Under the pieces are notes generated by a model that searched no databases, was not told where the DNA came from, and was given only the letters and a program-made list of their open reading frames with translations. Below, one piece after another: positions 1 through 8,482 of a stretch of 64,000 nucleotides of DNA (position 1 is its first letter; each line of letters begins with the position of its first letter). Made by a program: the position numbers and the translations under genes. Source of the stretch: Acidilobus saccharovorans 345-15 (lineage in GTDB: Archaea > Thermoproteota > Thermoprotei_A > Sulfolobales > Acidilobaceae); contig NC_014374.1 of NCBI RefSeq assembly GCF_000144915.1, positions 620,001-684,000 on the forward strand, read 5' to 3'.

Positions 1-1061
1 ACCCCCTTCAGCTTCCCGAACCTCACTCCCCCTCCCATGTCGTAGACCACCTCCCTGAGGCTGACGCCGAACTCCACCTCGTAGAGCCCAGGCCTCGAGA
101 ACGTTGAGCTCAGGCTCAGCACCTTGGTGCCCCTGCTCCTGCTGAAGCCGAGCTCCGCGTAGGCATCGCCTCCGTTCTCAACTATCCAGGGGACGCTGGA
201 GAGCGTCTCCACGTTGTTCACAACTGTCGGCATGCCGAATAGCCCCCTCTCGGTTGGGTAAGGAGGCCTCGGGGTTGGCTCGGGCCTCCTGCCCATTATG
301 GCGTTTATCATAGCCGTCTCCTCGCCCACAACGTAGGAGCCCCTGCCAACGTGGACCTCAAGTTCAGACGGCAGAGGGGGCGACAGGTAGCCGGCCTCCC
401 TGACCTCCTCTACTGCCCTCCTGACGGCTGCGACGGCGCCCGGGTACTCCCTCCTTATGTAGAAGTAGACCCTGCCTGCGCCTATGGCATAGGCAGCTAT
501 GAGGGCCCCCTCAATAACAAGGTATGGGTCCCACTCCATGAGGAACCTGTCCACGTAGGCCCCCGCGTCCCCCTCGTCCCCGTTGACAATGACGTACTTT
601 GCGGGCGCCGCCTGCCTCATGGCTGACTCCCACTTGAGGCCCGTTGGGAAGTATGCCCCTCCCCTGCCCCTGAGCTGGGACCTCTTTACCTCATCAATGA
701 CCTCGGCCTGGGGCATGGAGAGGGCCCTCTCCAGGCCCCTCATGCCTCCCCTGGCCAGGTAGTCCCTGAGGGACTTGACTGGCCCGTCCACTATGTGCCT
801 GAGCACTATGGCCTTCCTGGACCTGACCTCGACGTGAGGGGCGCCGCCGGTCAGCGTGCTTGAGGGCCCGGCGTAGCACTTGCCGAGGCAGTAGGTCGGC
901 GGCTGCTGTGCCACAGCCTTCTTCCAGGCCTCAGGGTCAAGGGACCTGGCGGCGTAGCACGCCAGACCCCTGCAGTGCTCCTCGGGCGGCGCGAAGTCAG
1001 GGAACGAGTAGAATGTGTTCACCTCCTGCTTTGGAAGGTTAATCCTAATCGTCAGAGGCAC
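1..1061 (-). CDS. NuoF/HydB-type NADH-binding flavoprotein subunit (3' end cut by window)
   Basis: The minus strand is open from a GTG at 1061, just after an in-frame stop, to the window edge. The translation shows NuoF-family landmarks in order: RGRGGAYFPTGLKWE (FMN/NADH site), NGDEGDAGAYVDR, GSYVVGEETAMINAI, and RPPYPTERGLFGMPTVVNNVET. The family oxidises or reduces NAD(P) through FMN and an Fe-S cluster in complex I, NAD-reducing hydrogenases and NAD-dependent formate dehydrogenases. A thioredoxin-like or NuoE domain is not present upstream; an N-terminal stretch of about 80 residues carries cysteines (HCRGLACYAARS, YCLGKCYAG), reminiscent of the 2Fe-2S-type extension fused in some NuoF relatives. 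The C-terminal 4Fe-4S part lies outside the window, so the complex it serves cannot be decided. It lies downstream of the aminotransferase on the same strand. Confidence 0.88.
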   Translation of the reverse strand, partial: MPLTIRINLPKQEVNTFYSFPDFAPPEEHCRGLACYAARSLDPEAWKKAVAQQPPTYCLGKCYAGPSSTLTGGAPHVEVRSRKAIVLRHIVDGPVKSLRDYLARGGMRGLERALSMPQAEVIDEVKRSQLRGRGGAYFPTGLKWESAMRQAAPAKYVIVNGDEGDAGAYVDRFLMEWDPYLVIEGALIAAYAIGAGRVYFYIRREYPGAVAAVRRAVEEVREAGYLSPPLPSELEVHVGRGSYVVGEETAMINAIMGRRPEPTPRPPYPTERGLFGMPTVVNNVETLSSVPWIVENGGDAYAELGFSRSRGTKVLSLSSTFSRPGLYEVEFGVSLREVVYDMGGGVRFGKLKG

Positions 1062-1096
1062 CCTATTGCCTTAAGTATCCTAAGATAGATAAATTC

Positions 1097-2299
1097 CTAC
1101 TGCCCCGCCTCCCCCAGGGCCTCCCCAATCCTCCTTATGCCTTCCTCGAGCCTCTCCGGCGGCTGGCTGACGAAGGTGACCCTTATGAAGGTCCTGTTGG
1201 CCGGCCCGAAGGCAGTCCCAGGCATCACCGTGACCCTGTACTTTGAGGCCAGCCTTGAGGCGAAGGACTCAGCATCGTTGACCAGCGGCGAGAGGTCGGC
1301 GTAGAGGTACATGGAGGCCCGGGGCTCCGTGAACCTCGCCGAGGGCACGTACCTCCTCATAGCCTTTACTGCAGCGTCCCTCCTTCTCCTGTACTCGGCG
1401 ACCACGGACTCTATGAACTTCTCCCTCCCCTCCCACCTCAGGTAACGCAGGACGTAGAGCTGTGACATGTTTGAAGCCCCGAAGAAGGCGTGCCCATTGA
1501 AGGAGGCGTATGCGTCTATGAAGTCCTTGGGGCCGTAGATGTAGCCGAGCCTCAGGCCGGGGACGCCGGGGTCCTTGGAGAAGGTGCCCAGGCCTATCAC
1601 GCTGTCAGGCGCGTACGGCTGGACGCTCCTGTAGGAGCCCTCGTAGACTATCCTCCTGTAGGCCTCGTCAACCATTAGGTAGACCCCCCTGTCCTGGGCC
1701 AGCTCAGCTATCGCCCTGCCTATGTCGGGGTCAAGGAGCCTGCCAGTTGGGTTGTCAGGGTCAACGAGGACTATCGCCTTAGTCCTGTCGTTTATGGCTG
1801 CGGCCACTGCATCCGGGTCGGGCTGGAAGCCCCTCTCGGGGCTCGCCCTGACCCACCTCACCCTGCCGCCCAGGTACTCTATGACAGGCCTGTATATCAT
1901 GAACGTCGGGTCCACCAGTATGACCTCGTCCCCGGGGTCCAGGAGCACGGACATGGCTGAGAATATGGCTGAGGTCCCGCTGGGGGTTATGGCTACCTCG
2001 TCGAAGCTGACAGAAGTGCCGTCGCGCTTCAGCTCCTCGGCGACGGCCTCCCTCAGCTCCGGCAGGCCCCTGGTCGGCGCGTAGGCGTAGCTCTCCGGCC
2101 TCCTCAGGTCGTCAACGAGGGAGTCCACGAGCTCAAGGGGAGGGGGCAGGCTCGGCTCCCCAGCGTGCAGCCTTATGACGTCAGCACCTGCCGGGCCCAG
2201 AAGCGAGTCTATTATCTTCATTGGCGACGCGGCCAGCGAGGACAGCCTGGAGCTGAGCCTCCTGGGCATGCCGGTCTCCGAGGCCCCCGTGTCCCCCAA
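1097..2299 (-). CDS. PLP-dependent class I/II aminotransferase
   Basis: A 400-aa fold-type I aminotransferase. Visible active-site residues are DPDNPTGR (Asn near 183), VDEAYR (Asp 211, Tyr 214), the Schiff-base lysine in GTFSKDPGVPGLRLGY (Lys 242, with Arg 250), and a C-terminal NRTFIRVTF containing the arginine that binds the substrate carboxylate. The family moves amino groups between amino acids and 2-oxo acids in the cytoplasm. Substrate (aspartate, alanine, aromatic or 2-aminoadipate) cannot be read from sequence. The ATG at 2299 is the longest start; an ATG at 2269 (MPRRLSSRLSS) is an alternative and fits a TATA-like gataaaag near 2302-2309. It is divergent from the CLC gene. Confidence 0.92.
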   Translation of the reverse strand: MGDTGASETGMPRRLSSRLSSLAASPMKIIDSLLGPAGADVIRLHAGEPSLPPPLELVDSLVDDLRRPESYAYAPTRGLPELREAVAEELKRDGTSVSFDEVAITPSGTSAIFSAMSVLLDPGDEVILVDPTFMIYRPVIEYLGGRVRWVRASPERGFQPDPDAVAAAINDRTKAIVLVDPDNPTGRLLDPDIGRAIAELAQDRGVYLMVDEAYRRIVYEGSYRSVQPYAPDSVIGLGTFSKDPGVPGLRLGYIYGPKDFIDAYASFNGHAFFGASNMSQLYVLRYLRWEGREKFIESVVAEYRRRRDAAVKAMRRYVPSARFTEPRASMYLYADLSPLVNDAESFASRLASKYRVTVMPGTAFGPANRTFIRVTFVSQPPERLEEGIRRIGEALGEAGQ

Positions 2300-2339
2300 G
2301 CTTTTATCGTTACCCTTGGCCTTAGCCCCTTCGGCCTCA

Positions 2340-2348
2340 CTTTTATAC
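2340..2348. promoter_or_regulatory. TATA-like element in the aminotransferase/CLC divergent gap
   Basis: The stretch cttttatac reads as a TATA box on both strands (tttata one way, tataaaag the other). It lies about 33 bp before the TTG chosen for the CLC gene, the spacing expected for a leaderless archaeal transcript. On the other strand it is about 44 bp before the aminotransferase ATG. Use in both directions is an inference. Confidence 0.45.
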
Positions 2349-2378
2349 CCCAGTTCCAGGTCTACCGCGGGGCCGACG

Positions 2379-4103
2379 TTGAGGTTATCAGAGCTGCCCT
2401 ACTACGAGAGGTGGTTCATAGCTGGCATAGTTATAGGGATCTCAGTGGGCCTAATGGCGTTGGCCCTCTACTACCTCGAGGTCTACGCCCTCGGCAGGCT
2501 TGTCCTGCTAGACGTGCTCCATGTCAACGAGAGGGGCATGACGCTCCACCAGTACTACGCCTCCCTCCCGTGGCTCCTCCTGATGCCCCTGGTGCTCGTG
2601 GCCGCCTTCCCGCTCTCGCTCTTCGTTGCACTTGCAATGAGGACGCCTGAGGTGGGCAGCGACCCTGCGGTGAAGGCCTACCACAGGAACGCCAGGATGA
2701 GGCTTGAGGAGGCCCCGGCGGCGATCATCTCGTCGGCGATAACCATAGGCCTCGGGGGCAGCGCCGGGAGAGAAGGGCCAGCGTCGCACGCCGGGGCTGT
2801 AATATCGCAGTGGCTCTCCAGGATAATGAACATGAGCGCAGAGGACAGGAGGAGGGCGGTGGCCATAGGCCTCGGGGCTGGCATAGGGACAGTCTTCAAG
2901 TCCCCCTTCGCAGGCGCCATACTCTCCGCAGAGCTGCTCTACAGGAGGGACATGGAGCCTGAGGTCATATACCCGTCGCTCATAGCGTCAAGCATAGCGT
3001 ATGTAATATACGGCTCCGTCACGGGCTTCTCCCCAATACTCGGGCTGTGCAGCTGCCCCTTCAACCCGCTCTACCTCCCCCTCTTCGCAGTCCTGGGCCT
3101 GATAACGGGGAGCATGGCAATGCTCTACGTCAGGTCGCTCAACTACTTCTCAAGGCTGTTCAGGTCGCTGGCGAACCCCTTCGTCAGGGCAGCCCTGGGA
3201 GGCGCGCTGGTCGGCCTCCTGGTCATTCTGTTCCCTGAGGACATGGGCGAGGGGCTCAGCTGGGTCAGGTCGCTCATGGGGGGCGGCCAGGTGGTGACCC
3301 TGCTGCCCCTTGTACTTGCCCTGCTGCTCCTGCCCCTCTCAAAGGTCCTCGCCACATCGCTTACCCTCGGGAGCGGGGCCAAGGGCGGCGTCTTCGCCCC
3401 AGGGCTTGACATAGGCGCCTTCACCGGCCTGGCGTTCGGGGAGGCCCTTCACTTCGCCTCGCCCAGCCTCTTCAGGGAGGTCGGCCCCTTCGTTGTAGTT
3501 GGCATGCTGTCGACCTTTGGGGCGGCCAGCTCGGCCCCAGTGAGCTCAATGCTTATGACGGTTGAGATGTCGGGCAGCCTGGCGCTGCTGCCGGGCGAGA
3601 TGATAGCGCTGGCAGTGGCAATGATAGTGTTCAGGGGGCCGACCCTGCTGAGGGAGCAGGTCGAGAGCAGGGCCAGGTCGCCGGTCCACGCCGGCGAGTA
3701 CGCAATACCCGTGCTGAGGAAGGTCAGGGTGGCCGAGGTGCCCCCGAGGCAGCTCTACGTGAGGCAGGACGCCAGGGTCTCCGAGGCCCTCCAGGTCATA
3801 GCGTCAGCGGGCCTCCTGTCGCTGCCCGTGGTGGACCCGCTGGGCAGGGTGCTCGGCATAGTTAACTCTGTTGACCTGAGGCAGGGGAGGCCCGAGGAGC
3901 CAGCGATGAAGTACATGAGGCCCGAGCCGGGGCACGTGAGGCCAGACTCGAGCCTTGAGGAGGCCATAAATATGATGTCAAGGACCAACTCTAGGTACGC
4001 GATAGTTGAGGACAACGGCAAGTTCATGGGCATAGTGACCCTTGACGACGTGGTCAGGGCATACGAGAGGGAGGCCTCTAGGTACTCTGGCCCTCAGGGC
4101 TGA
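2379..4103 (+). CDS. CLC-family chloride channel/antiporter with C-terminal CBS pair
   Basis: A membrane CLC protein of about 574 aa. Selectivity-filter motifs are intact: GSAGREGPASHAG (near 127-139, with the gating glutamate in GREGP), GTVFKSPFAGAI, and GSGAKGGVFAPGLDIGAFTG (near 331-350, the GxFxP motif). The membrane domain is followed by two CBS motifs (about 445-570), which in this family can bind adenine nucleotides and regulate transport. The frame extends upstream to an ATG at 2175, but that would overlap the divergent aminotransferase. The TTG at 2379 (LRLSELPYYERW), just before the first membrane helix and 33 bp after a TATA box, is preferred. Keeping the gating glutamate fits either an H+/Cl- antiporter or a gated channel. 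In an acidophile, charge balance during acid stress is a plausible role. Its 3' end overlaps thiI by 26 bp. Confidence 0.92.
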   Translation: MRLSELPYYERWFIAGIVIGISVGLMALALYYLEVYALGRLVLLDVLHVNERGMTLHQYYASLPWLLLMPLVLVAAFPLSLFVALAMRTPEVGSDPAVKAYHRNARMRLEEAPAAIISSAITIGLGGSAGREGPASHAGAVISQWLSRIMNMSAEDRRRAVAIGLGAGIGTVFKSPFAGAILSAELLYRRDMEPEVIYPSLIASSIAYVIYGSVTGFSPILGLCSCPFNPLYLPLFAVLGLITGSMAMLYVRSLNYFSRLFRSLANPFVRAALGGALVGLLVILFPEDMGEGLSWVRSLMGGGQVVTLLPLVLALLLLPLSKVLATSLTLGSGAKGGVFAPGLDIGAFTGLAFGEALHFASPSLFREVGPFVVVGMLSTFGAASSAPVSSMLMTVEMSGSLALLPGEMIALAVAMIVFRGPTLLREQVESRARSPVHAGEYAIPVLRKVRVAEVPPRQLYVRQDARVSEALQVIASAGLLSLPVVDPLGRVLGIVNSVDLRQGRPEEPAMKYMRPEPGHVRPDSSLEEAINMMSRTNSRYAIVEDNGKFMGIVTLDDVVRAYEREASRYSGPQG

Positions 4104-5256
4104 CCTTTACCACTTCAGCGCTCTTTACGAGCTCCCTGTAGTCGAGGTTCATAGCCTGCTCCGCCTTGATGACGTCCTCGACCCTGGCCCTCGTGGTCGA
4201 GGCCTGGGCTATCGCGCAGTACTCCGGCACCTTAGCTGATACGCTGTAGGTGCCTATCCTCCTCGCGACCTCAGCTATCTCGTCCTTGTCCATGGCTATG
4301 AGGGGCCTCAGCACTGGCAGCTCTATGCCGTGCTCCTCTGCCTCCAGGTTCCACATGGTCTGCGAGGAGACCTGGGAGAGGGACTCGCCAGTGGTTATGG
4401 AGTGCGCCCCCTCGCGGATGGCCAGCGCCTCGGCAAGCCTGTAGAGGACCCTCTTGAGGGTGACCACCCTCAGCTCCCTCCTGACCTCGGCGAGCCCCTT
4501 CATGACCGGGATGCCGTCTACGAAGAACACCTTTATGTCGTGGCGTCCCGACCAGGCCCTAAGCGCTCTGACCTCCTCAAGCACGGCCCTCCTGTGCTCC
4601 TCCCCTCCTATGGACAGGTTAAGCACCAGCGGCACGACGCCCCTCTTCATGATCATCCACGTTGCCACCGGGGAGTCTATGCCCCCTGAGACCAGGGCCA
4701 CGGTCCTGCCCGCGACGCCGACAGGAAGCCCTCTGGCGCCCTCGGCTAGGCCAGTGTGCACGTACGCCAGGCCCCTCTCGACTATGTCAACGTACACCGT
4801 CACCTCCGGGCTCTCAAGGTCAACCCCGGCTGAGGCCTGCAGCAGGGCAGCCCCAAGCTCCCTGTTGACGTCCATGCTGGTGAACCTGTCCTCGCCGCCT
4901 GCCCTCCTGGCCCTCACGGCAAACCTCCTGCCCCTGACGTCCTCCACTACAAGGGCCGAGGCCTTCCTGGTCAGGTCCTGGAGGTCCTCGTACTTGACCG
5001 GGGTGGCCGCGGAGTAGTGAGCTATGCCGAAGACCCTCGAGAGGGCCGGCAGGTCGCCGTCAACCTCCAGCACCAGCGTGCCCCCGTAGGCCCTCCACGA
5101 CCTGAGCCTTACCGTGGCTGAGACGTTCCTTATGAGCTCGTTGACCATGTGGGCCCTCGTGGGCCTCCCCTTTATGCCGAGCTCCCCCGCCAGGGTTGCT
5201 ACCACTGTTGTCAAGGGACCACCGCGACTAGGGCTTAAGGGGAGGCCAAAAAGCAC
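4078..5256 (-). CDS. thiI: tRNA 4-thiouridine / thiazole sulfurtransferase ThiI
   Basis: A 392-aa protein with an N-terminal THUMP region (about 60-170) and an adenylating PP-loop ATPase domain. The PP-loop is ALVSGGIDSPVATWM, followed by SITTGESLSQVSSQTMWNL and LRPLIAMDKDEIAEVA, all characteristic of ThiI. The family activates U8 of tRNA for thiolation and in some organisms supplies sulfur for thiamine thiazole. There is no C-terminal rhodanese domain, as is usual in archaea; a cysteine in PEYCAIAQ may matter. The GTG at 5256 lies 4 nt past the stop of the upstream gene, so the two are probably co-transcribed. A TTG at 5214 (LTTVVATLAGE) is an alternative start. Confidence 0.93.
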   Translation of the reverse strand: MLFGLPLSPSRGGPLTTVVATLAGELGIKGRPTRAHMVNELIRNVSATVRLRSWRAYGGTLVLEVDGDLPALSRVFGIAHYSAATPVKYEDLQDLTRKASALVVEDVRGRRFAVRARRAGGEDRFTSMDVNRELGAALLQASAGVDLESPEVTVYVDIVERGLAYVHTGLAEGARGLPVGVAGRTVALVSGGIDSPVATWMIMKRGVVPLVLNLSIGGEEHRRAVLEEVRALRAWSGRHDIKVFFVDGIPVMKGLAEVRRELRVVTLKRVLYRLAEALAIREGAHSITTGESLSQVSSQTMWNLEAEEHGIELPVLRPLIAMDKDEIAEVARRIGTYSVSAKVPEYCAIAQASTTRARVEDVIKAEQAMNLDYRELVKSAEVVKVSPEGQST

Positions 5257-5259
5257 TGC

Positions 5260-6366
5260 TCAGACCACTACGACGTAGACGAACAGCAGGACCCCTATGA
5301 GCACCAGCGTCAGCCCGGCCACCGTGCCGTACCTCCTGCTCAGCGACATGGCCCTGCCCACGGCCCCCGAGAGGCCGACGTATACGGCCGAGTACCCGGC
5401 GCCAAAAGCTATGGAGCTCATGATGGCCGTCGTTAGGCCCGCCGCGGCCACAGCTGAGATGGCCGCCACGAAGAAGGGGAGGGAGCACTCTAGGCCGGCA
5501 AGGGGCGCAAAGGCGGCCGCTGGGCCGCCCAGCATGACAACCCTGCCCCTCAGCAGCTCGTAGCCCAGGAAGGCGGAGAAGCCCGCGGCGAAGCCCTCCA
5601 GCGAGGACTCTATGAGGGGCGACAGGGAGTACACCTTGGCCAGCAGGGCCCCGAAGGCGGCGACGCCGAGGGTCATGAGGGCCAGCTCAAGGGCCATCCT
5701 GGACAGGGCCCTCCTCCTCGAGGAGGCGGAGTAAAGCGCCAGCATGGGTATGCTGCACGGGCTCACAGCAGCAAGGGCCCCCACGCCAAGGGCTGCCGCG
5801 GGGCTCACGTACTTCAGGTCTGAGGTTGGACTGCCCGCGGCGGCCGGCGCTGGGCCGACGCTGAGGGCCGGGGCTATTGGCCTGCCGCTGAGGGAGCTGT
5901 TGACGAACTGCTCTATGTAGGGCAGCTGGTCAGCCGTGGGAGGGGGCCATATGCCCACGTGGTAGCCGTAGACCATGCCGTGGTATATCACCAGCTCCGT
6001 GGGGGTCCCCTGTATGTCATAATATGAGACCAGCCTCTCGACGAGGCCTGGGTCGTTGGAGTAGAGCAGGTTAAGCTCAACGTTGACCACCTCAACGCCT
6101 GGGTGGGCCTGGGCGTACTGCTCAGCGTAGGGGTCCAGTACGTGACAGTAGACGCAGTCGGTGGCCCCAAATATGAGGAGCACCGGCCTGCTCGTGTTCA
6201 GCGCCGAGGCCAGCTGCTGCCCCGTGGTCACTGTTATCATGGACTGGCGCCTCGCGGTCGCCGGGGCCAGCCTCAGGGCGAGCACTAAGGCAGCGACTAT
6301 CAGGCCTGCCACCACAGCGTACTTCCACCTGACGCCCAGGTTGGATGACCTCCTGGGCAGCTCCAT
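5260..6366 (-). CDS. Thioredoxin domain fused to CcdA/DsbD-like membrane electron carrier
   Basis: A 368-aa protein. Residues ~15-30 form a membrane anchor, followed by an exposed thioredoxin-like domain with redox motif FGATDCVYCHVLDPYA (CVYC). The C-terminal half has about six membrane segments with the CcdA-type cysteines in AVSPCSIPMLALY and LAGLECSLPFFVAAIS. CcdA/DsbD proteins carry reducing equivalents across the membrane to extracytoplasmic thiols or to cytochrome c maturation. Here the donor or acceptor thioredoxin is built into the same chain. The order (Trx first, then CcdA) is the reverse of bacterial DsbD, where the soluble C-terminal domain follows the membrane part. It lies just upstream of thiI. 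Confidence 0.85.
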   Translation of the reverse strand: MELPRRSSNLGVRWKYAVVAGLIVAALVLALRLAPATARRQSMITVTTGQQLASALNTSRPVLLIFGATDCVYCHVLDPYAEQYAQAHPGVEVVNVELNLLYSNDPGLVERLVSYYDIQGTPTELVIYHGMVYGYHVGIWPPPTADQLPYIEQFVNSSLSGRPIAPALSVGPAPAAAGSPTSDLKYVSPAAALGVGALAAVSPCSIPMLALYSASSRRRALSRMALELALMTLGVAAFGALLAKVYSLSPLIESSLEGFAAGFSAFLGYELLRGRVVMLGGPAAAFAPLAGLECSLPFFVAAISAVAAAGLTTAIMSSIAFGAGYSAVYVGLSGAVGRAMSLSRRYGTVAGLTLVLIGVLLFVYVVVV

Positions 6367-6467
6367 CCTGTGGCCTGGCAGGGCTACCGCCTCCCAGACA
6401 GATTAGCTTTGCTCGTAAGTATGCTTAGCGTTTTAACTTCAGGGGACACAGCTGTCGGGGAAAGAGT

Positions 6468-6917
6468 ATGGGTGAGGAGGGAAACAAGTACGACGCCAGG
6501 AAGGACCCTAAGGTAATCAAGATAATGACGCAGCTCATGGCGCAGGGCGGGGTCATGCTGGAGCAGACCTGCCCCATATGCGGCCTCCCCCTCTTCAGGC
6601 TTAAGAGCGGCGACGTCGTCTGCCCGCTCCACGGCAAGGTCTACATAGTGAGCAGCGACGAGGAGGCTCGAGAGGTGGAGATAGACGAGACCATAAAGCG
6701 ACTGGAGTACTTTGCAAGCCTTAAGCTCAGGGAGCTGATGGATAAGGGGGACATAGGCGAGGCCGGCGACCTGCTGGGCATAATGGAGCAGGCGGAGAGG
6801 GTGCTGCGCCTCAGGCTCGAGAGGCTCTCGTCGACCTCAAGGCAGGCCCAGCCGCAGCCGCCCCAGCCGCCGAGGCAGAGGGGCAAGGAGGAAGAGGAGG
6901 AAGAGGAGGAGGCCTAG
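6468..6917 (+). CDS. UPF0148 / autoantigen p27-like zinc-binding protein
   Basis: A 149-aa soluble protein. The N-terminal MGEEGNKYDARKDPKVIKIM region is followed by a four-ligand zinc-binding signature, TCPICGLPLFR ... VVCPLHGKVY (two CPxxG/H knuckles), then a helical segment and a glutamate-rich tail. This matches the archaeal UPF0148 family related to the Sjogren/scleroderma autoantigen 1 (p27). The function is unknown; a link to RNA or transcription is often suggested for the family. The C-terminal run of glutamates comes from a GAG/GAA repeat. The stop codon shares a CTAG with the convergent gene. Confidence 0.85.
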   Translation: MGEEGNKYDARKDPKVIKIMTQLMAQGGVMLEQTCPICGLPLFRLKSGDVVCPLHGKVYIVSSDEEAREVEIDETIKRLEYFASLKLRELMDKGDIGEAGDLLGIMEQAERVLRLRLERLSSTSRQAQPQPPQPPRQRGKEEEEEEEEA

Positions 6918-7540
6918 CCCTTAAGCAGCCTCGCCAGGAGCGGCGAGAGGCTGAGCAGGTCCTCCACGTCCTCGGGCGTCGCCGGGAGGACTATCCTTAT
7001 GCTGTCCAGCCCCGTGGCCTTCAGGACTGCGTTCACCAGCCTCTCGTGCCCCCTGCCCCATATTACGTCGCTCACGCCGTCGAGGAGCTCGTCAACAAGG
7101 CCAGGGACCGTCATGTCGAGGATCCTCAGCAGGTTAACAGAGTTGACCCTCAGCCTGCCGCCTGCTATGAAGCCTGACACGTAGGCGTAGAGCGCCTTGC
7201 CCCTGGGGGACCTGGAGCACGCGTCGCCCATGAGCCTGCAGTCGAAGTAGTCGGCGGGCAGCCAGCCGTCTATGTGGAGCAGCTCGGACTCAACGACGCT
7301 CAGGCCCAGCGAGAAGGAGGCCCCCCGGTACCTGTAAATGACGTACTCGCGGCCCGAGGCCTCCCTGGCGTCGCTCCAGAAGGCCCTGGCCTGGTACTGG
7401 TTAAGCCCAATTCTGGAGAGGAGCCGTGACGTGGCCAGGGGCGGGTCCCTGCACCTCAGCCCCCTCTCCCTGCAGCCCGCTATTAAGGCCCGGGCCGCCT
7501 CTACCATGAAGCCCAGGGAGGCCTTCCTCACGACGCCCAC
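6914..7540 (-). CDS. Conserved hypothetical protein (208 aa)
   Basis: I do not recognise the family. The GTG start at 7540 lies about 26 bp from a TATA-like tttaaa. The protein is soluble, with no signal peptide or membrane span. Features include an N-terminal arginine-rich helix, a pair of cysteines in GCRERGLRCRD, a central VIYRYRGASFSLGLSVVESELLHIDGW and a C-terminal leucine-rich helix. The coding bias matches its neighbours. It ends in a CTAG shared with the UPF0148 gene. Confidence 0.7.
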   Translation of the reverse strand: MGVVRKASLGFMVEAARALIAGCRERGLRCRDPPLATSRLLSRIGLNQYQARAFWSDAREASGREYVIYRYRGASFSLGLSVVESELLHIDGWLPADYFDCRLMGDACSRSPRGKALYAYVSGFIAGGRLRVNSVNLLRILDMTVPGLVDELLDGVSDVIWGRGHERLVNAVLKATGLDSIRIVLPATPEDVEDLLSLSPLLARLLKG

Positions 7541-7561
7541 GGCTTAACTGTAAAGCGACCA

Positions 7562-7570
7562 CTTTAAATG
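7562..7570. promoter_or_regulatory. Shared TATA-like element between divergent genes
   Basis: ctttaaatg contains the self-complementary core tttaaa. It is about 26 bp from the GTG of the minus-strand hypothetical gene and about 37 bp before the TTG of the EamA transporter. One element could therefore serve both directions. Confidence 0.4.
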
Positions 7571-7602
7571 TGTGAGAAGGCCCAGCGCTGTTAGGGTAAG
7601 GC

Positions 7603-8421
7603 TTGGACAGGGCGTCGGCGGGCTGGCTGGGACTCTACGTCGTCGGCTCAGCCCTGCTTTACTTCTTCGTCAAGGCAGGCCTGGCCTACGCCCAGCCGCT
7701 CGAGTACACAGTGCTCAGGTTCGTCCTGTCGGCTGCCGTGCTGCTGGCGCTGACCAGGTCGCTAACGCTCAACAGGTACGTGGCCCTCCTGGCGGCCGCG
7801 AGCTCCGTGGTCTGGGCCTGGGGACTCATGCTGGTCCTCCCAGCGACCTCAGCTAGCCTGAGCTACTTCATGCCGTTCGTGGCAATAATAATGGGCTTCC
7901 TCGCGCTTGGAGAGCGGCTTGACAAGTGGGGGGCCGCCGGCACCGCCATAGGCGCGGTGGGGGTGTCCCTTTACGCAGTCGAGTCCATAAGGGGCAGGAA
8001 CACGGCGCTCGGCGTTGGCCTGACGCTATTTAACACCGTCCTCTGGGCCGGCTACACGGTGCTCTACAGGAAGATAGCTAAGATGGGCAAGAGCGTTGAC
8101 ATGAGCTCGGTTAACCTCTCCATGTTCCTGCTCGGCACGGTCATGATGCTCCCCTTCGTGGCCCTCGACCCCTCCCCTGTCAGGTTTAACCTGACCCTCA
8201 TCGCGAGCCTCGCCTGGGCCTCCACCATGGGAGGGGCGCTGCAGTTCCTCTCCTGGAGCAGGCTGCTCGAGAGGATGAGCGTCTCCAGGGTCACCCTGCT
8301 GAGCTACCTGGTGCCCGCCGCAGCCGCCGGGATACAGGCCGTCATGGGGGAGCCCCCGGACCCGCTCCAGGCCCTCGGCCTTGGAATAATGGTCCTCGGC
8401 GCCTACGTTGCCCTCCGCTGA
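7603..8421 (+). CDS. EamA/DMT-superfamily transporter
   Basis: A 272-aa polytopic membrane protein with about ten hydrophobic segments in two homologous halves. The second EamA half is marked by FNTVLWAGYTVLYRKIAK and a terminal PDPLQALGLGIMVLGAYVAL, typical of drug/metabolite transporters. Substrates of the family include amino acids, nucleotide sugars and metabolites; none can be assigned here. The TTG start at 7603 is supported by the upstream TATA-like element at 7562-7570. Confidence 0.85.
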   Translation: MDRASAGWLGLYVVGSALLYFFVKAGLAYAQPLEYTVLRFVLSAAVLLALTRSLTLNRYVALLAAASSVVWAWGLMLVLPATSASLSYFMPFVAIIMGFLALGERLDKWGAAGTAIGAVGVSLYAVESIRGRNTALGVGLTLFNTVLWAGYTVLYRKIAKMGKSVDMSSVNLSMFLLGTVMMLPFVALDPSPVRFNLTLIASLAWASTMGGALQFLSWSRLLERMSVSRVTLLSYLVPAAAAGIQAVMGEPPDPLQALGLGIMVLGAYVALR

Positions 8422-8482
8422 AGGCCTCATGCACTGGAATCGCGTCAGCCCTTACTAAAGCTTAAAGGCCCCTTGGACAACC

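Noticed and set aside
2165-2650. Plus-strand frames across the aminotransferase start
   Set aside because: One is a shadow; the other is the upstream part of the CLC frame, which overlaps the divergent gene and is better started at TTG 2379.
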